Numbered from the stretch's first letter, positions 35,616 to 49,375 are shown. The stretch: 64,000 bases of DNA from Porodaedalea pini (GCA_002794775.1 NBAY01000032.1:372001-436000), one strand, 5' to 3'. Program-made: numbers and translations. Notes: generated by a model not told the origin, from the letters alone.

Positions 35616-37140
35616 CTACCACGATATGCTATCCACGTTCAACTGAATCATCGTCTCGTCCTTCAACTCCAGCAAATTCCGAGCTTTACGCCAACTCCCT
35701 CGTGCCCGCGCTGCCTCGACCGGAGCTATGTATCCCGAGGCCCGGCCCTGCGCCACACGTTGGTGCTGCCGGAATACAATATGTGCTGCCTGGAACTTCT
35801 CCAGCGCCGTCTGCGCGACGCGCATCGACTTAGGAATATTGCCCTGCAAGAGTTTCATCACTTCATTGAGTCCCTTTTCCTCATCGTCGTATGCTGCACG
35901 TAACAAAAACCCGATTTAATTAGTATCAAGCCATGGGCCAAACTCTAGTAGAAGTCGGAGACGCACCTTCTTTGATCTTTTCGCAGACGGAGGCGACAAC
36001 CGTAGCGAGGCCCGATCCGACATGCATAGCGGCGGTCCCGACGACGCCGAGCGGGTGCACGAGCGCCGTAGCTGCGCCCCCCAGGAAGAGCCCCTGCGCG
36101 ATGAACCGGAACACGCGACACATCCAGCCCCAGAACTTCTTGCGGAATGAGTACTTCTCGTGCGTGCGTAGCACCGCATCGTGCAGTCCGTGAAGCCCGT
36201 CCTGCATCTTCTCGACACACGCGGAGATCTCTGCGGAGTGCACGCGTACGTCGAGTGCGAGTGTCTGAAAGTCATCGTGTGCCTGCGCTTGCGGTGGGGA
36301 GTGCGAAGGAGCGAAGAGGTCGCCGCCTTGCGCGGAGGAAGCGAGCGTGGATAGTCGCCGATCCATGAGTCGTGCGAGCGCTTTGTAGGAAGAAAGTATG
36401 TTGCGCGACGCGGTGAGCATCTTGACTGCGTCGTCAGCGAGTGTGGTGATCATGGAGACGATGTTTATCTCCACTTTGTCCTTCTTCCCCAGGTCAACAC
36501 TGCAAAAAGATTCACAATAGGTCAGGATTCCTGTTTCAAGTTCTGAAGACATGACGCACCGATCGAGCTGTTCAAGCCATGTAGAGAATATCCTGCTGCA
36601 GAGATCCATCTCCTTGACCGCATCTACGAGGAAACTGCAGTGTTCGGGTTGCAGTGAGATCTCATCCGCGGAAGTTCCGTACCCAGGTCCGCCGGGATAG
36701 GGAGGACGCGGACTGTAGCCACTGGGAGGGTAGTATTGCGGTTCGGGGAAAGGAATCGCTGGTGCAGACATAGTATGACTCGGATAAAGACCGTAGTTGG
36801 ATTTTTTCCGCGTCGAGTGTGTCGAGCGACGTGCGTGCGGTCTCCTGTGCCGACTGAGCTGCTCCACCTTGGCATTTTGGTACTTCTCATCGAAAGGAGT
36901 ACAAAAAGACTGCGAACGACGCAGGCCACCTTGAGGTGATCCGACGACGTATTGTACTTGCGGGGCAGGAGGAAGCAGGCTCGTTGTATGCATTGGTGTC
37001 GGGATCTTCCAAGGGCAACTGGGTTCCGGGGCTGCAGGTGGTTGTTCGGTGCGGATTGGCTGACCCAGAGGCTGAAACGGTTGTGCATACTCGTATGCGA
37101 AGTACGATGTTGGCCCGCCTGGCGAGATCGAGCTCAGCAT
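35616..37140 (-). CDS. Hypothetical protein with helical core and hydrophobic segment
   Basis: Three exons (37140-36560, 36499-35967, 35893-35616) join in frame to 463 aa. Residues 1-150 are Pro/Tyr/Gln-rich and disordered (YYPPSGYSPRPPYPGGPGYG). A helical core follows: FLVDAVKEMDLCSRIFSTWL, INIVSMITTLADDAVKML, SLYKALARL-like helices and VRVHSAEISACVEKMQDGL. Then a basic-aromatic patch FRKKFWGWMCRVFRFIAQ precedes a Gly/Ala-rich hydrophobic stretch (LFLGGAATALVHPLGVVGTA). The last exon gives another helix (EVMKLLQGNIPKSMRVAQTA). I do not recognise the family; the hydrophobic segment may insert in or touch a membrane. Both introns have GTGCGT donors. Confidence 0.72.
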
Positions 37141-38314
37141 CGTCGGATTCCGCCTCCTATATCTAAATAGATTGGTAAACCTCTGCACGACTCGAACTTG
37201 GAATGGACACTGACTTGCCTGCTTGAAAATCCTAGACGCTGTGTGTCCTTCGAACAGAGACGAGCTGATCCAAAAGACGGACAGGTGGGTCAAAGAGGAA
37301 CGACCAGCCAAGATCCTCCTTCGAGGCTTCGTAGAGCTCGGTCCCTTATATGTTTCGAGCACCCGCTAAACTCTACACCCCTGCATTTGATGCGCACAGC
37401 GGGCCTCAGCATCATCATCCACGGCTCAAGCGTATAATGGGATGGCCATAGCGTGCGTACACGCTATGGCCTCCGATTCAAAATTCCACCACGAGGTTGC
37501 GGAGGAACGCGCCATCACTCTTCTTTCGACATCGCTTGCCGTTTTTGCGCGTGATACATACATATAAGGAGTTGGTCGGAGGCTTTCAAGCGACACGATA
37601 TGTTTGGCACGCATAGCACAGCATCCAACAGAAGAGGTTCGATGGAAAGTAGGGGAAGAGCACTGCCGTAACCAATAGACCCTGCCCTTGAGAGTATAGA
37701 AAGTAGATGCCAGTGGGAGGTGGATGAAGTATACACGCATTCGGTTATGACAGCGGAGCTTCGGTCGTGTCGGCCAATTGAAATATTTTGAACTGGAGCC
37801 CGTGCAGTCACGAAATGCATGAATGCCAGAGAATCCATTGATTTTCCAAGTGGATTTCAGGCATATGAAGGTGCACCGTAGGAGAGAATCGATAAGGGAA
37901 AACTCACGAAAGCCGCAGAAAAAACAGCAGATTATGGTGTGAGTCCCTATTGTGGCATATTTGGTTGTATGTGAATTGTTTGTGTACAGTACCTCTTCTC
38001 TTTCGTCGCAGATCTAGACTGTCTTTCACTCTTTGCTTTGTTTTTCGGTGCATGTGTAAGTTCGACAGTCTTCCCTTCGAGGGGCTGAATTAAGAATAAA
38101 AATGAAAGGTATGGAGTTTCTCCGTCTGATGATCGAAGTTTCAGCCCCTAGCTTATCAAACTGTTTCGTATATGCGTCTAGCTCATCTATGATTACATCT
38201 ACATGTTTCACTCGTATAATAAGCTACGTTTCGGACAAGGAATAAGGGGGGCCAGAAGTCTTTACATTGCCTTGACAAGGCATGTTCGCTCGTCATCAAA
38301 GGAGATGAGAACTT
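37141..38314. other. Spacer
   Basis: Between the hypothetical gene's start and the 3' end of NADP-GDH. Only short ORFs on both strands; no gene seen. Confidence 0.45.
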
Positions 38315-40248
<1,934 letters not shown>

Positions 40249-40384
40249 GATTGATACCGAGGACGAATATGAAGCGGAGGGGTGTGGTAGTGGATGGAGG
40301 AAGAGAGGTGTTCTGTTAAATAAAGAATAATTCAAAGGGAAGAGGATTACGAACCGGACTGTCTGTTTGCACTAGTCTGACTCC

Positions 40385-41078
40385 TGTTCCGTCGGACGGC
40401 GTCGATTCGGCCGTCATCATCGCTTCTTCTTGACTTGCACGGGAGTAGTAGCTTATCGTCCAATGGCCACCTGTGCATCCATCTTATCTTCAAAACTATC
40501 AGATACCCTCCGTCCTCCTTGACACAACTCCGAACCCCGTTCAATGCGATATAGGTGCTGCAGAGAAATGCGACTGTTGGCCGACCCTCCAAGTTGCACA
40601 CTAGTGCTGCGAGGAGCAAAAGGACGGTGAAGGCGCGCTTCGGCCTGAAAAATATGCCGATTTTCTTCGTCCGAAACCATCGAAACTGTGGATTCGGTAT
40701 AAGCGAAAGACACGGAGGTTCCCTCACGAAAAGTCGGCACACGAATATTAATGTGCGTCGCGCGGCCGCAGCGATCGTTGGTGGTCGGGTCGAACTTATG
40801 AACGGTGCGAACGGGCGATTACAAGGACGGGCGGCATCTCGGTAAGAGCGTGAGCGTGAACTAAGAACAACAGACACAAATAGAGATAAATGCCGTGCCG
40901 ACCTTTCGCCGCCCAAGGTCGATTTTTTTTTGAAATCACCTATTTTACTCCCAGCGACCCACCATCCTCCTTAAAGTCCTTTAAAGTTGTGTTAAAGATG
41001 CGCAGTACATTGTCCATGCACAAAAACTCAAAGGAGTGTCGCCGATCTACACTTCGTATTTTGATTCCAACTTGCCTT
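40385..41078 (-). repeat. R repeat, left copy (uninterrupted)
   Basis: Read on the minus strand it matches 43511-45412 of the plus strand in order: GTTTTTGTGCATGGACAATG, GTGATTT, the block ATTTATCTCTATTTGTGTCTGTTG, GCCGAGAT, then GTTTCGATGGTTTCGGACGAAGAAAAT and GACGATAAGCTA...GATGATGACGGC. It contains a diverged ~95-codon reading frame (SMVSDEENRHIFQAEARLH; end SFEDKMDAQVAIGR) shared with the right copy (SMVSDEENWIIFQAGASIHH; end FEDKMNAQVDIGR). It holds no foldback insertion and so shows the pre-insertion sequence of the right copy. Confidence 0.82.
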
Positions 41079-41386
41079 AAACTGTTGCATTTCGCAAGCC
41101 CCGTCATGTCCTATAGGAGCGCAAGATGTCAAGCAGGCAATTTGGATAAAAGCAAGCTCGAGCCGTTTTCATTCTTTTATACTTCCGAAATCTGAGGTAC
41201 CCGAAATAACTCTAGTTCTTATACGCGACTTCTGACAATCGGCTGTACGGACCGCCGCGTTTAGGAGAAACCTGTGACATCTGATGAATCAAACCGTCTC
41301 TCATTCCCTCTGGCCGTGCATGGTCTGGGCCTCACCCTGCTACTATATACGTATTCAGTACAAAAATCAATGCCTGTCAAGAGTCT

Positions 41387-43360
41387 TTATCTTACCTCGG
41401 GGTCAAGGTCGATGACCAGAGCACCTGTATGCCACCCGCACGCAGTTGCAGCGAAGCAAAAAAAAATTCTCTTCCTCTGCAAACCGTGATCGAAGCGTAC
41501 CTTTGTCGGTATCTTCACATCTGGCACTTCCACGCGATGGTCTCGCCTTGTCCTAACCAACTCTCGTTGCGTTGCATACCCACCAGGTGCCCCTGTAAGA
41601 AGTGTTTTCGGTACGCCGAGCCCCAGCGCGCCCTCCCGAAACTCGCTCCATGTGTATAAATGCCCATCCGCAGTGAGCGCTGCACTGTGGTGGTTGCCTA
41701 TACTGACAGAGATGATGGATTTGCCCTGTAGCTCAGGAATAACTTCTGCCGCATCCTTCGCAGCCGTTGCGGTGCTCCCCCGCAGGACGACTGAGTTCTC
41801 GCATGTGTACGCGATGAAGTGGTTAAAGTGTGCTGTGATCTGTGGACGGGTAGGTGGGTGACACGGCAAACAGCATGTGAGAAGAATGTAGAACGGAAAA
41901 CAAGGTAACACAACAAACATGAGTGATTTGTCCATTCCTCGGTGAATCCACTGTATTGAATATGCTATCTTCTGTCTGGCCTGCTCCAGCGACCACTGGA
42001 TACCCACCAACCCTTTCTATCTTGCTGTAATTCGGAAGCTACAACGAAGGTGCGCACAAATATCCATTTGTAGATCACCACTAAATACGAAAGACTTGCT
42101 CACATATTCCCAACGCACCAGACGGACAGCTGTTTCATTCCTCAGATCGCCAATCTTGAGGACGTGTCCTTTGTTCGTCAGGCCTATGATGAACCCGCCC
42201 ATTGCCGCAATCTTGACGAGTTTTGTCTCCTTTTTGTTGTCACCAGGTGCACCACCCGGGCGCGATAGTTCAGGAAGTATGGGGATGGCTGGCAGTCTCT
42301 GCGGGTCATGTTGCAGGTCCCACGTTACGCACGGGATCGTATCCTCCATTGTTGCATGCGCATACTTGTCTCCCTCGGCATCCATGCGCCTCATAACACT
42401 GTTGAATTTCTGCTGGATAGACGCGCTAGAGGGCCACCAGACGAAAACGTCACCAGAAGCTGTCAGCACAGCACAATATGTCCATCCGCATTCAACCTGT
42501 ATCGGCGTCGCATCGGGAGAGGAGTTGTCAAGCGCTGGCGTGATGAGACGAAAAGGCCTTCCCCAGGAGAGGAACATCCATATCTGACCCTTGCAATCCA
42601 GTGCCATAGAATGCTTTCGTCCGCAGCTAAGAGTGATAAATATTCAATTCATAGTAGATCCGTGATAGACCTGCTCACACTTACCTCACCATTCGGATTG
42701 ACTCAGGAAGTTCGAGTCGCAGCGGTTTATCCGGTATCCTATGACAGGCCGAAAACCCGCCGTAATCAATATCAGACGTTCCGTCCAGTGCACCTTGTTG
42801 GAAATAAATTAAACATCTTATGAGTCCAGCGGTCTACAATCACTTACCCCATACGTAAACGCACCCCCGGGAATCGAGAGCATGGAATGACCTAATTCAA
42901 GGTACCAGGACAATTTTGGAGTAAGCCAGATTTCAACTCACCATCTTCCTGCGGTGAGTTCGACTATAGTAACATTCTTTGGAAAGATGACCTGCATCGG
43001 ATATGGTGCACCATATGGCTCATCAATAATGCATAGCCTCCCATGGGTGCTTTGCCTATCATTGGAGTCAAGAATTGCCTTCCCTGCATTAGATATTCTG
43101 GACACTCACCCCCACCCGAATATTTTTGGATTGCTCAGACCTTTATAGATGATCCTCCATCGCCTCGAGGTCGTCCGCGCTATTCTCGAGCTCGAGAAAG
43201 GGAAATCTTCCTTGCATTTCATCTTCCAAAATGTTTCATCACGGCAAAAAGCGGCATAGCGGTGGCTTGTAGCACCCAAAGCAAGCACGTCCCGCACTAG
43301 CAGGACTGGCAGCAGATGATATAGGAGCGTTTCATCTGGTAGATCTGATAGCGAGACCAT
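41387..43360 (-). pseudogene. F-box/RCC1-repeat protein, copy B (in-frame stop)
   Basis: Inverted near-copy of 21804-23796, including the same exon-intron junctions. It lacks copy A's two frameshifts: the RCC1 exon (from ~42607) reads WMFLSWGRPFRLITPALD without interruption. However the F-box exon ends in TGA at 43106-43108 (KIFGWG*), where copy A reads GWGCVQIFNAGK in frame; copy B carries three extra bases and no plausible intron there. Downstream the frame resumes (NAGKAILDSNDRQSTHGRLC). RCC1 blades: CGWTYCAVLTASGDVFVWWP, MGGFIIGLTNKGHVLKIGDL, IGNHHSAALTADGHLYTWSE. The copy A final exon (DEHDMAQNRAL) is not preserved here. Probably inactive, or making a shortened product. Confidence 0.75.
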
Positions 43361-43730
43361 TGTAACTGAGAAGTAATATAGTGTAGACCTGAGCTACACT
43401 GGATTAATCGCTTTCTGTGTAGGCAGGGCGTACTCGCGATGAGTAGATGATGGTTTGTGAGATAGATGATAGATGGGATCGAAGCAAGCAGGTTTGTTTG
43501 GGATTACGTGTAAGGCGAGTCAGAATCAAGATATGAAGTTTCGATCGGCGATTCTCTTTTGAGTTCCTGTGCATCAGCAATGCGCTACGTATCTTTGCAG
43601 TAGTACATAGGAGGAGGTTGATCACTGGGAGTAAGAAAAGCGATTTGACTATGAGTGCCGAAAGGCCAGCACGGCATTTGTCTTTATTTGTGTCTGTTGC
43701 CCATGATTTTGGCTCATGCTTTGCCGAGAT

Positions 43731-44956
43731 CACGGCAGGAAAATCCGGGGTTTTCCGTGAGGGAGGAGCATATCACAGAGTGTTTAGTGGGGCTCATATA
43801 ATTTCGGCCGGAAAAGCCTTACATGGATTGTAAATTCTCAATCAATCAAAATGTGCAGAAATTATGCTTTATGTATCTAAAATTGATGGCCATCAAGAAA
43901 AGTATTTCTGAACTCAGTGTCTACAATCTACTTTGTGTCAGGACTCAAACCTTTCCTTTCTTTTATTTTCCTTTTATCATTCCTTTTCTTTTCATCACTC
44001 CTTTTCATTATATTTAATCATCTTTTCAATCATTTCCCACACTTCCTCCACATGACCTTCATTCGTTCCATTCTGTTCATTTATGTAACTTTAGATAATA
44101 TAGTCTCACGGTCGCCGCTATATAAGGTCTCAGGAATCACATGAACTCCCTGTTCTGCTTTTCCTCTTACCTCTGCGACGACCTAGGTGAGACTCGTTTC
44201 CCTTGTATTAGTTTAGACTTGTATTAATCCTCTTACCTTTGTGACAACCTAGCCTGAGTATAGCGTGTCCCGAGTCCCTGCTCGAGTATAGCACGTCCCA
44301 GACGACAGTCAGCCGAGGCCTGCCCAGTCTGAGTCGTCTCCTGGACTCCCGCCTAACACTTTGCCAAAGGATAAGATAATTCTGGGATTCTGAATCTCCA
44401 TTGTCCATAAATAAAGAGAATGGTGGTTATTAGATTTAGAATCTGTAAAGTCTTGGACACAAAGGAAAGAGGCTCATTGGATTTAAAATCCACATAGACT
44501 CCTTGCATGTATGGAAGATCTCTCTTAGATTTGGGATCTATGCTGAGTTGATTATATGCTAATCATGTGATCCATAGATCCCAAATCTGAGAGAGATCTT
44601 CCATTTATGCAAGGAGTCTATGTGGATTTTAAATCCAATGAGCCTCTTTCCTTTGTGTCCAAGACTTTACAGATTCTAAATCTAATAACCACCATTCTCT
44701 TTATTTATGGACAATGGAGATTCAGAATCCCAGAATTATCTTATCCTTTGGCAAAGTAGATTGTAGACACTGAGTTCAGAAATACTTTTCTTGATGGCCA
44801 TCAATTTTAGATACATAAAGCATAATTTCTGCACATTTTGATTGATTGAGAATTTACAATCCATGTAAGGCTTTTCCAGCCAAAATTATATGAGCCCCAC
44901 TAAACACTCTGTGATATGCTCCTCCCTCACAGAAAACCCTGGATTTTCCTGCCGTG
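43731..44956. mobile_element. Foldback (MITE-like) element, CACGGCAGG termini
   Basis: Left end CACGGCAGGAAAATCC and right end GGATTTTCCTGCCGTG are inverted. The arms stay complementary almost to the centre near 44545: GTGTTTAGTGGGGCTCATAT pairs with ATATGAGCCCCACTAAACAC, and GGATTTAAAATCCACATAGA pairs with TCTATGTGGATTTTAAATCC. Without the nested LTR it is about 0.8 kb of near-perfect palindrome with no coding content. The 3-bp GAT target duplication and CAC-terminal ends recall CACTA-like DNA elements, but the termini are not canonical CACTA. Confidence 0.85.
43936..44358 (+). mobile_element. Solo gypsy LTR nested in the foldback's left arm
   Basis: 423 bp from TGTCAGGACTC to CCTAACA, matching the gypsy LTRs at 59516 and 55653. 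Flanked by a perfect 5-bp duplication CTTTG (43931-43935 and 44359-44363). The palindrome's other arm reads GGCAAAGTAGATTG without interruption, the exact empty site. Confidence 0.93.
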
Positions 44957-45412
44957 GATGTCGCCCTTTCTTATAATCACCGTTCACACTGTTCACATAA
45001 GTTTTGACCCGATAACAAACAACCGCTGCGGCTGCACGTGGCACATTTGTGTCCCAGCTTTTTTCGTGAAAACCTCTGCGTATTCCGCTTATAAGTTATA
45101 CCCTATGCACAATGTCGATGGTTTCAGACGAAGAAAATTGGATTATTTTTCAGGCTGGAGCGAGCATTCACCATCCTTTTGCTCCTTGCAGTGGGGAGGG
45201 GCTGCCGAATGTCACATTTATCCTTGACGCCTATATCACATTGGACAAGGCTTGGAATTATGTTAAGGAGGACGGCGGGCACAGAAGGTATCTGGTAATT
45301 TTTGAAGATAAGATGAATGCACAAGTGGACATTGGACGATAAGCTAATAGTAATAGTCCCGCACAAGTATAGAAGAAGCTATGATGACGGCAGAACCGAC
45401 GACGACCGACGT

Positions 45413-46186
45413 TCATGGCAGGACTGTGCTCTCATCTTCAGGGAATGATGGATGAGTGTGGCTGTGGGAGCAGACAGACATCAGCGTAGAGCAGGCGGAG
45501 GAGCGACCACAGACAGCCGACATGGATATAAATAAGCATAGGATGATGAGCTGAAGGTCGATCTCTTTTTCCCAGCTGCTAGCTGTATATACCAGAGTGT
45601 TGATGAGATGCCGATGCATTCTTTTTCTCGCATATCCTCCTTTCCTATGTGCCAAACAAAGGATACATTTGTGTATTATACAAGGCCTCAACATTGACTA
45701 ATACGTCAAAAAGGTGACACTGCTTGGTGCTGCGCCTTTCATTCCAAAGGATACTCCACTGGATTTTGTTCTACTGTGTCCTCTTACATGAATGACTAGG
45801 CTTAACGGGAACTTGTGTCTTACCAGCTTCACCACCTACCCATCATGTAACATGTTTGCTTTCTCGATGTCTCTCCTGTCCTACCATTGCTGTATCTCCT
45901 CCTCCTCTCATACTTGATGGTCTAAATGCACCAACCTGAAGCGACACTCAGACTGGTATTCAAGACTCCCAATCAGGCGTCATGATCCAACTGGAACCCA
46001 AACGCGGCGCAGTCGACCAGGTCGTACTGCAATGTCCAATGAGCCTACAACTGCTGGCATAGTTAACTCATTGAGGAACTAATACATTTCTGGCCACTCC
46101 GATTGCGAAATGCTCATTACTATCTTTCATTAGTAGAATGGCATTCAGCAACTATGAGGCATGCGATTGCATCAGTACAGCAAGTG
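45413..46186. other. Spacer between repeats
   Basis: No gene or clear repeat seen. Sequence near 45780-46000 has no ORF longer than about 90 codons. Confidence 0.4.
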
Positions 46187-47965
46187 ATGCATTGTAGATC
46201 CTGACTTAGGGGTGTCTGGGATCAGCGGTCCTTTTGGGGACATGATCGCATTGTTCTGGGAGGTTAGGGGTTGACTGCGGTGAGATCACTCGACGTACCA
46301 GTATGTGTCGATATTGAGAACTAAGGTTGGGAACTCCTGTCGGGTCTGTACTTGACCGGTACGGAGTCGGTATGTGCAGGTAATCAACACCGGTACGAGG
46401 TGATCACAATGAGCAACGAGGTTCGAGTTACGGAGTAAGAGACAAGAGACAGTTTTGAGAGGATGAGATGCTAAGATGGAAACAGAATGACTACGGGTTT
46501 TACGAGGACTAAGATGGGTTGCACTCAAGTTACCCTATCTGAGGGAGACTCTGTGGTAGAACTGACTTGTCCTCTACCTACGACATGGGGTGCATATTTA
46601 TACTAAGTCCAAAGATCTATCTACAGTTAATAAATTCCATACAGGCATAATGTGCATATCAGTTGAAACATAGAGACATCGAAAGGAAAAGTCATAGGTC
46701 CTAGAGGTGTGCATAGAGAGCATAGAAATCTGAAGAACATAGGAAAAACATAAATCATAATGAAGAAAAATGTCCGCATCGCATCCAACCATACCGGTGC
46801 TCCACCAGAACTCAGATCGTCCAATTGGTACATGGTCCCTGCCATCGGACAGCAGTCTGGTATGTGTCTTGGCTGTATGCTCCATGTGACCGTGTCCCTA
46901 ATCATCCAGATAAGATCTCCGGTACATTCTGATATGCATTCAGAGGTCTCGGAACATGTTGCTGACGCGATCGTGGGGTTCTGATTTGAAACCGGACCGA
47001 TCGGATTCAGTCCAGTACTGATCGGTGTAGAGCCGTGCTGGTCGTCCCATCACCGCCAATTGCTCCAGAAGCACTTGAGAACTGGTTCCAATGCGTACTG
47101 ATCAGTACCGGACTGAATCCAATCGGTCCAGTTTCGAATCAGAACCCTGCGATCGCGTCAGCAACACATTCTGAGACCTCCAAATGCATATCGGAATGTA
47201 CCGGAGATCTTATCTGGATGATTAGGGACACGGTCACATGGAGCATACAGCCAAGACATGTACCGGACTGCTGTCCGATGGCAGGGACCATGTACCGATT
47301 GGACGATCTGAGTTCTGGTGGAGCACCGGTATGGTTGGATGCGATGTGGACATTTTTCTTCATTATGATTTATGTTTTTCCTATGTTCTTCAGATTTCTA
47401 TGCTCTCTATGCACACCTCTAGGACCTATGACTTTTCCTTTCGATGTCTCTATGTTTCAACTGATATGCACATTATGCCTGTATGGAATTTATTAACTGT
47501 AGATAGATCTTTGGACTTAGTATAAATATGCATCCCATGTCGTAGGTAGAGGACAAGTCAGTTCTACCACAGAGTCTCCCTCAGATAGGGTAACTTGAGT
47601 GCAACCCATCTTAGTCCTCGTAAAACCCGTAGTCATTCCATCTCCGTCTTAGCATCTCGTCTCTCAAAACCGTCTCTTGTCTCTTACTCCGTAACTTGAA
47701 CCTCGTCGCTCGTTGTGATCACCTCGTACCGGTGTTGATTACCTGCGCGTACCGACTCCATACCAGTCAAGTACAGACCCGACAGGAGTTCCCGACCTTA
47801 GTTCTCGATATCGATGCATACCGGCACGTACCGAAGCATACCGACGTGTACCGGTACATCAAGTGATCTCACCGCAGTCAACCCCTAACCTCCCAGAACA
47901 ATGCGATCATGTCCCCAAAAGGACCATTGATCCCAGACACCCCTAAGTTGGGATCTACATCGGTA
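46187..47965. repeat. Large inverted repeat (two ~0.83-kb LTR-like arms, head to head)
   Basis: Left arm ~46190-47024 and right arm ~47098-47960 are inverted copies around a ~75-nt centre. End pairs include CTTAGGGGTGTCTGGGATCA against TGATCCCAGACACCCCTAAG. Each arm has a TATAAATA box (right arm 47521, mirrored at ~46602) and the same 95-codon open frame on opposite strands (47238-47525 + and 46598-46885 -), evidently a by-product of duplication. Repeats of CATACCG/GTACCGG cluster at 47815-47860 in the right arm. Arms look like LTRs of an unidentified family in opposite orientation, or a foldback element. Confidence 0.75.
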
Positions 47966-48036
47966 TGCATTGGAACCAGTTGTCGAGTGCTTCTGGAGCA
48001 ATCGGCGGTGATGGGATGACTGGCACGGCTCTACAG
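47966..48036 (-). repeat. Inverted copy of the central loop 47027-47095
   Basis: Reverse complement of 47966-48036 reads TGTAGAGCCGTGCCAGTCAT and CCAGAAGCACTCGACAACTG, matching the loop between the two arms (TGTAGAGCCGTGCTGGTCGT; CCAGAAGCACTTGAGAACTG). So the segment just outside the right arm is also present, inverted, in the centre. This suggests it is the element's internal/leader region next to each LTR-like arm. Confidence 0.75.
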
Positions 48037-48324
48037 CATATGCAAGTTGAATACTACATCAGCATTGATATTGGTTTTTGTTATGATTATTTAGCTTCGG
48101 GTTTACGCACTACTAATCTTCGGTAGCCTTCATCCGGCTTCTGTTAGCCCAAATCAAAATTTGCTTCCGTACCACAGTTCAGGCTAATCAGAACATTGAT
48201 GCACTATTGAAACACACAACGTAAAGAATGAAATTATCATTGGCAAGCTTGACTGATGTTTATTTTATTTATATGTGGCAAGTTCAACTTAATGAAGCTA
48301 TTTGTTCCGAATTGGGCTGGGTCA

Positions 48325-48697
48325 TGTTAGGTGGGAGTCTGGGAGACGACTTGGACTGGGCAGGCCTCGGCTGACTGTCATCTGGGATGTGCTATACTTG
48401 AGCGGGGACTCGGGACACACTGTACTCAGGCTAGGTTGTTGTGGAGGTAAGAGGAAAAGCAGAACAGGTGTTCAGATGCAATTCCTCTTCCTTATATACA
48501 GCGATCACCTTGTGAGAACTGGTTGCCCAATTGTCTAAGATTACATAAAAGGAGCAGAATGGAACGAATGAAGGTCATGTGAAAGGAGTGTGGGAAATGA
48601 TTGAAAAGACAATTTAAATATAATGGAAAGGGGCAATTAAACTAAAGAAATGGTAAAAAAGAAGAATAAAAGAAAAGGAATAGTTCGAGTCCTAACA
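48325..48697 (-). mobile_element. Solo gypsy LTR, reverse orientation
   Basis: 373 bp, TGTTAGGTGGGAGTC to GAGTCCTAACA when read on the plus strand; reverse complement matches the other gypsy LTRs (TTCCTCTTACCTC; promoter-like TATATA region). Flanked by a perfect 5-bp duplication GGTCA (48320-48324 and 48698-48702). Confidence 0.92.
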
Positions 48698-48817
48698 GGT
48701 CACTCACTCATGATTATATCATTCACATTTTTTTGCACTTTGTCTGCATAGCAGGCTAGTGGCGAGTGATCAGGCAAATCAACACTCAAGACCTCAGACT
48801 TCCAACTCAGGATAGAC

Positions 48818-49261
48818 TGTTTTTAGGACTTGAACTTTCACCTTTTTCTTTTATTTTCCTTTTACCATTTATTTTCTTTTAACCTCTCCTTTTCATTATA
48901 ATTAATCATCTTTTCAATCATTTCCTACACTCCCTTCACATGACCTTCATTCATTCCATTCCGCTCCCTTTATGTAATCTTAGACAATGGGGCAACCAGT
49001 TCTCATGAGGTGATCACTGTATATAAGGAAGAGGAATCACATCTGAACACCTGTTCTACTTTTCCTCTTACCTCCGTGACGACCTAGGTGAGACTGCGTC
49101 CCCCTCCTGTAGTAGAGTACATTGTATTAATCCTCTTACCTCCATGACGACCTAGCCTGAGTACAGCGTGTCCCGAGTCCCCACTCAAGTATAACATGTC
49201 CCAGACAATAGTCAGCTGAGGCCTGCCCAGTCCGAGTCGTCTCCTGGACTCCCACCTAACA
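48818..49261 (+). repeat. 5' LTR of gypsy element 1
   Basis: Begins TGTTTTTAGGACTTGAACTT and ends CACCTAACA; 444 bp, highly similar to the 3' LTR at 55653. Contains GTATATAAGGAAGAGG (~49018), a probable TATA region. The start has extra T residues against the 3' LTR (TGTTAGG). Confidence 0.9.
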
Positions 49262-49375
49262 TAAAAGCAGAACCCCACCCAGGCTCATCCCCAGCATACG
49301 TTGTCGCTGTTGACTTGCCTTCACTCAGTCTAGAGGAGCGCTCCCCTCGACGGACACGACGTGTAAAGCCCCTAA

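Larger units (their letters stand above)
43511..45412 (+). repeat. R repeat, right copy (interrupted by foldback element)
   Basis: Same repeat as 40385-41078 in opposite orientation, so copy B is flanked by inverted R copies. The match runs from AGGCGAGTCAG to GCCGAGAT (43730), breaks at the 43731-44956 insertion and resumes with GTCGCCC, ending near 45412. The flanking trinucleotide GAT occurs on both sides of the insertion and once in the uninterrupted left copy. Confidence 0.8.

Noticed and set aside
43085..43110. A 12-nt intron in F-box/RCC1 copy B removing the TGA
   Set aside because: Splice-like ends exist (GTGAGTGTCCAG), but 12 nt is far too short for spliceosomal removal and copy A reads through without it.
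46598..46885. 95-codon ORF as a gene (and its twin 47238-47525)
   Set aside because: Occurs twice only because the arms are inverted copies; it has no domain and overlaps promoter-like sequence.
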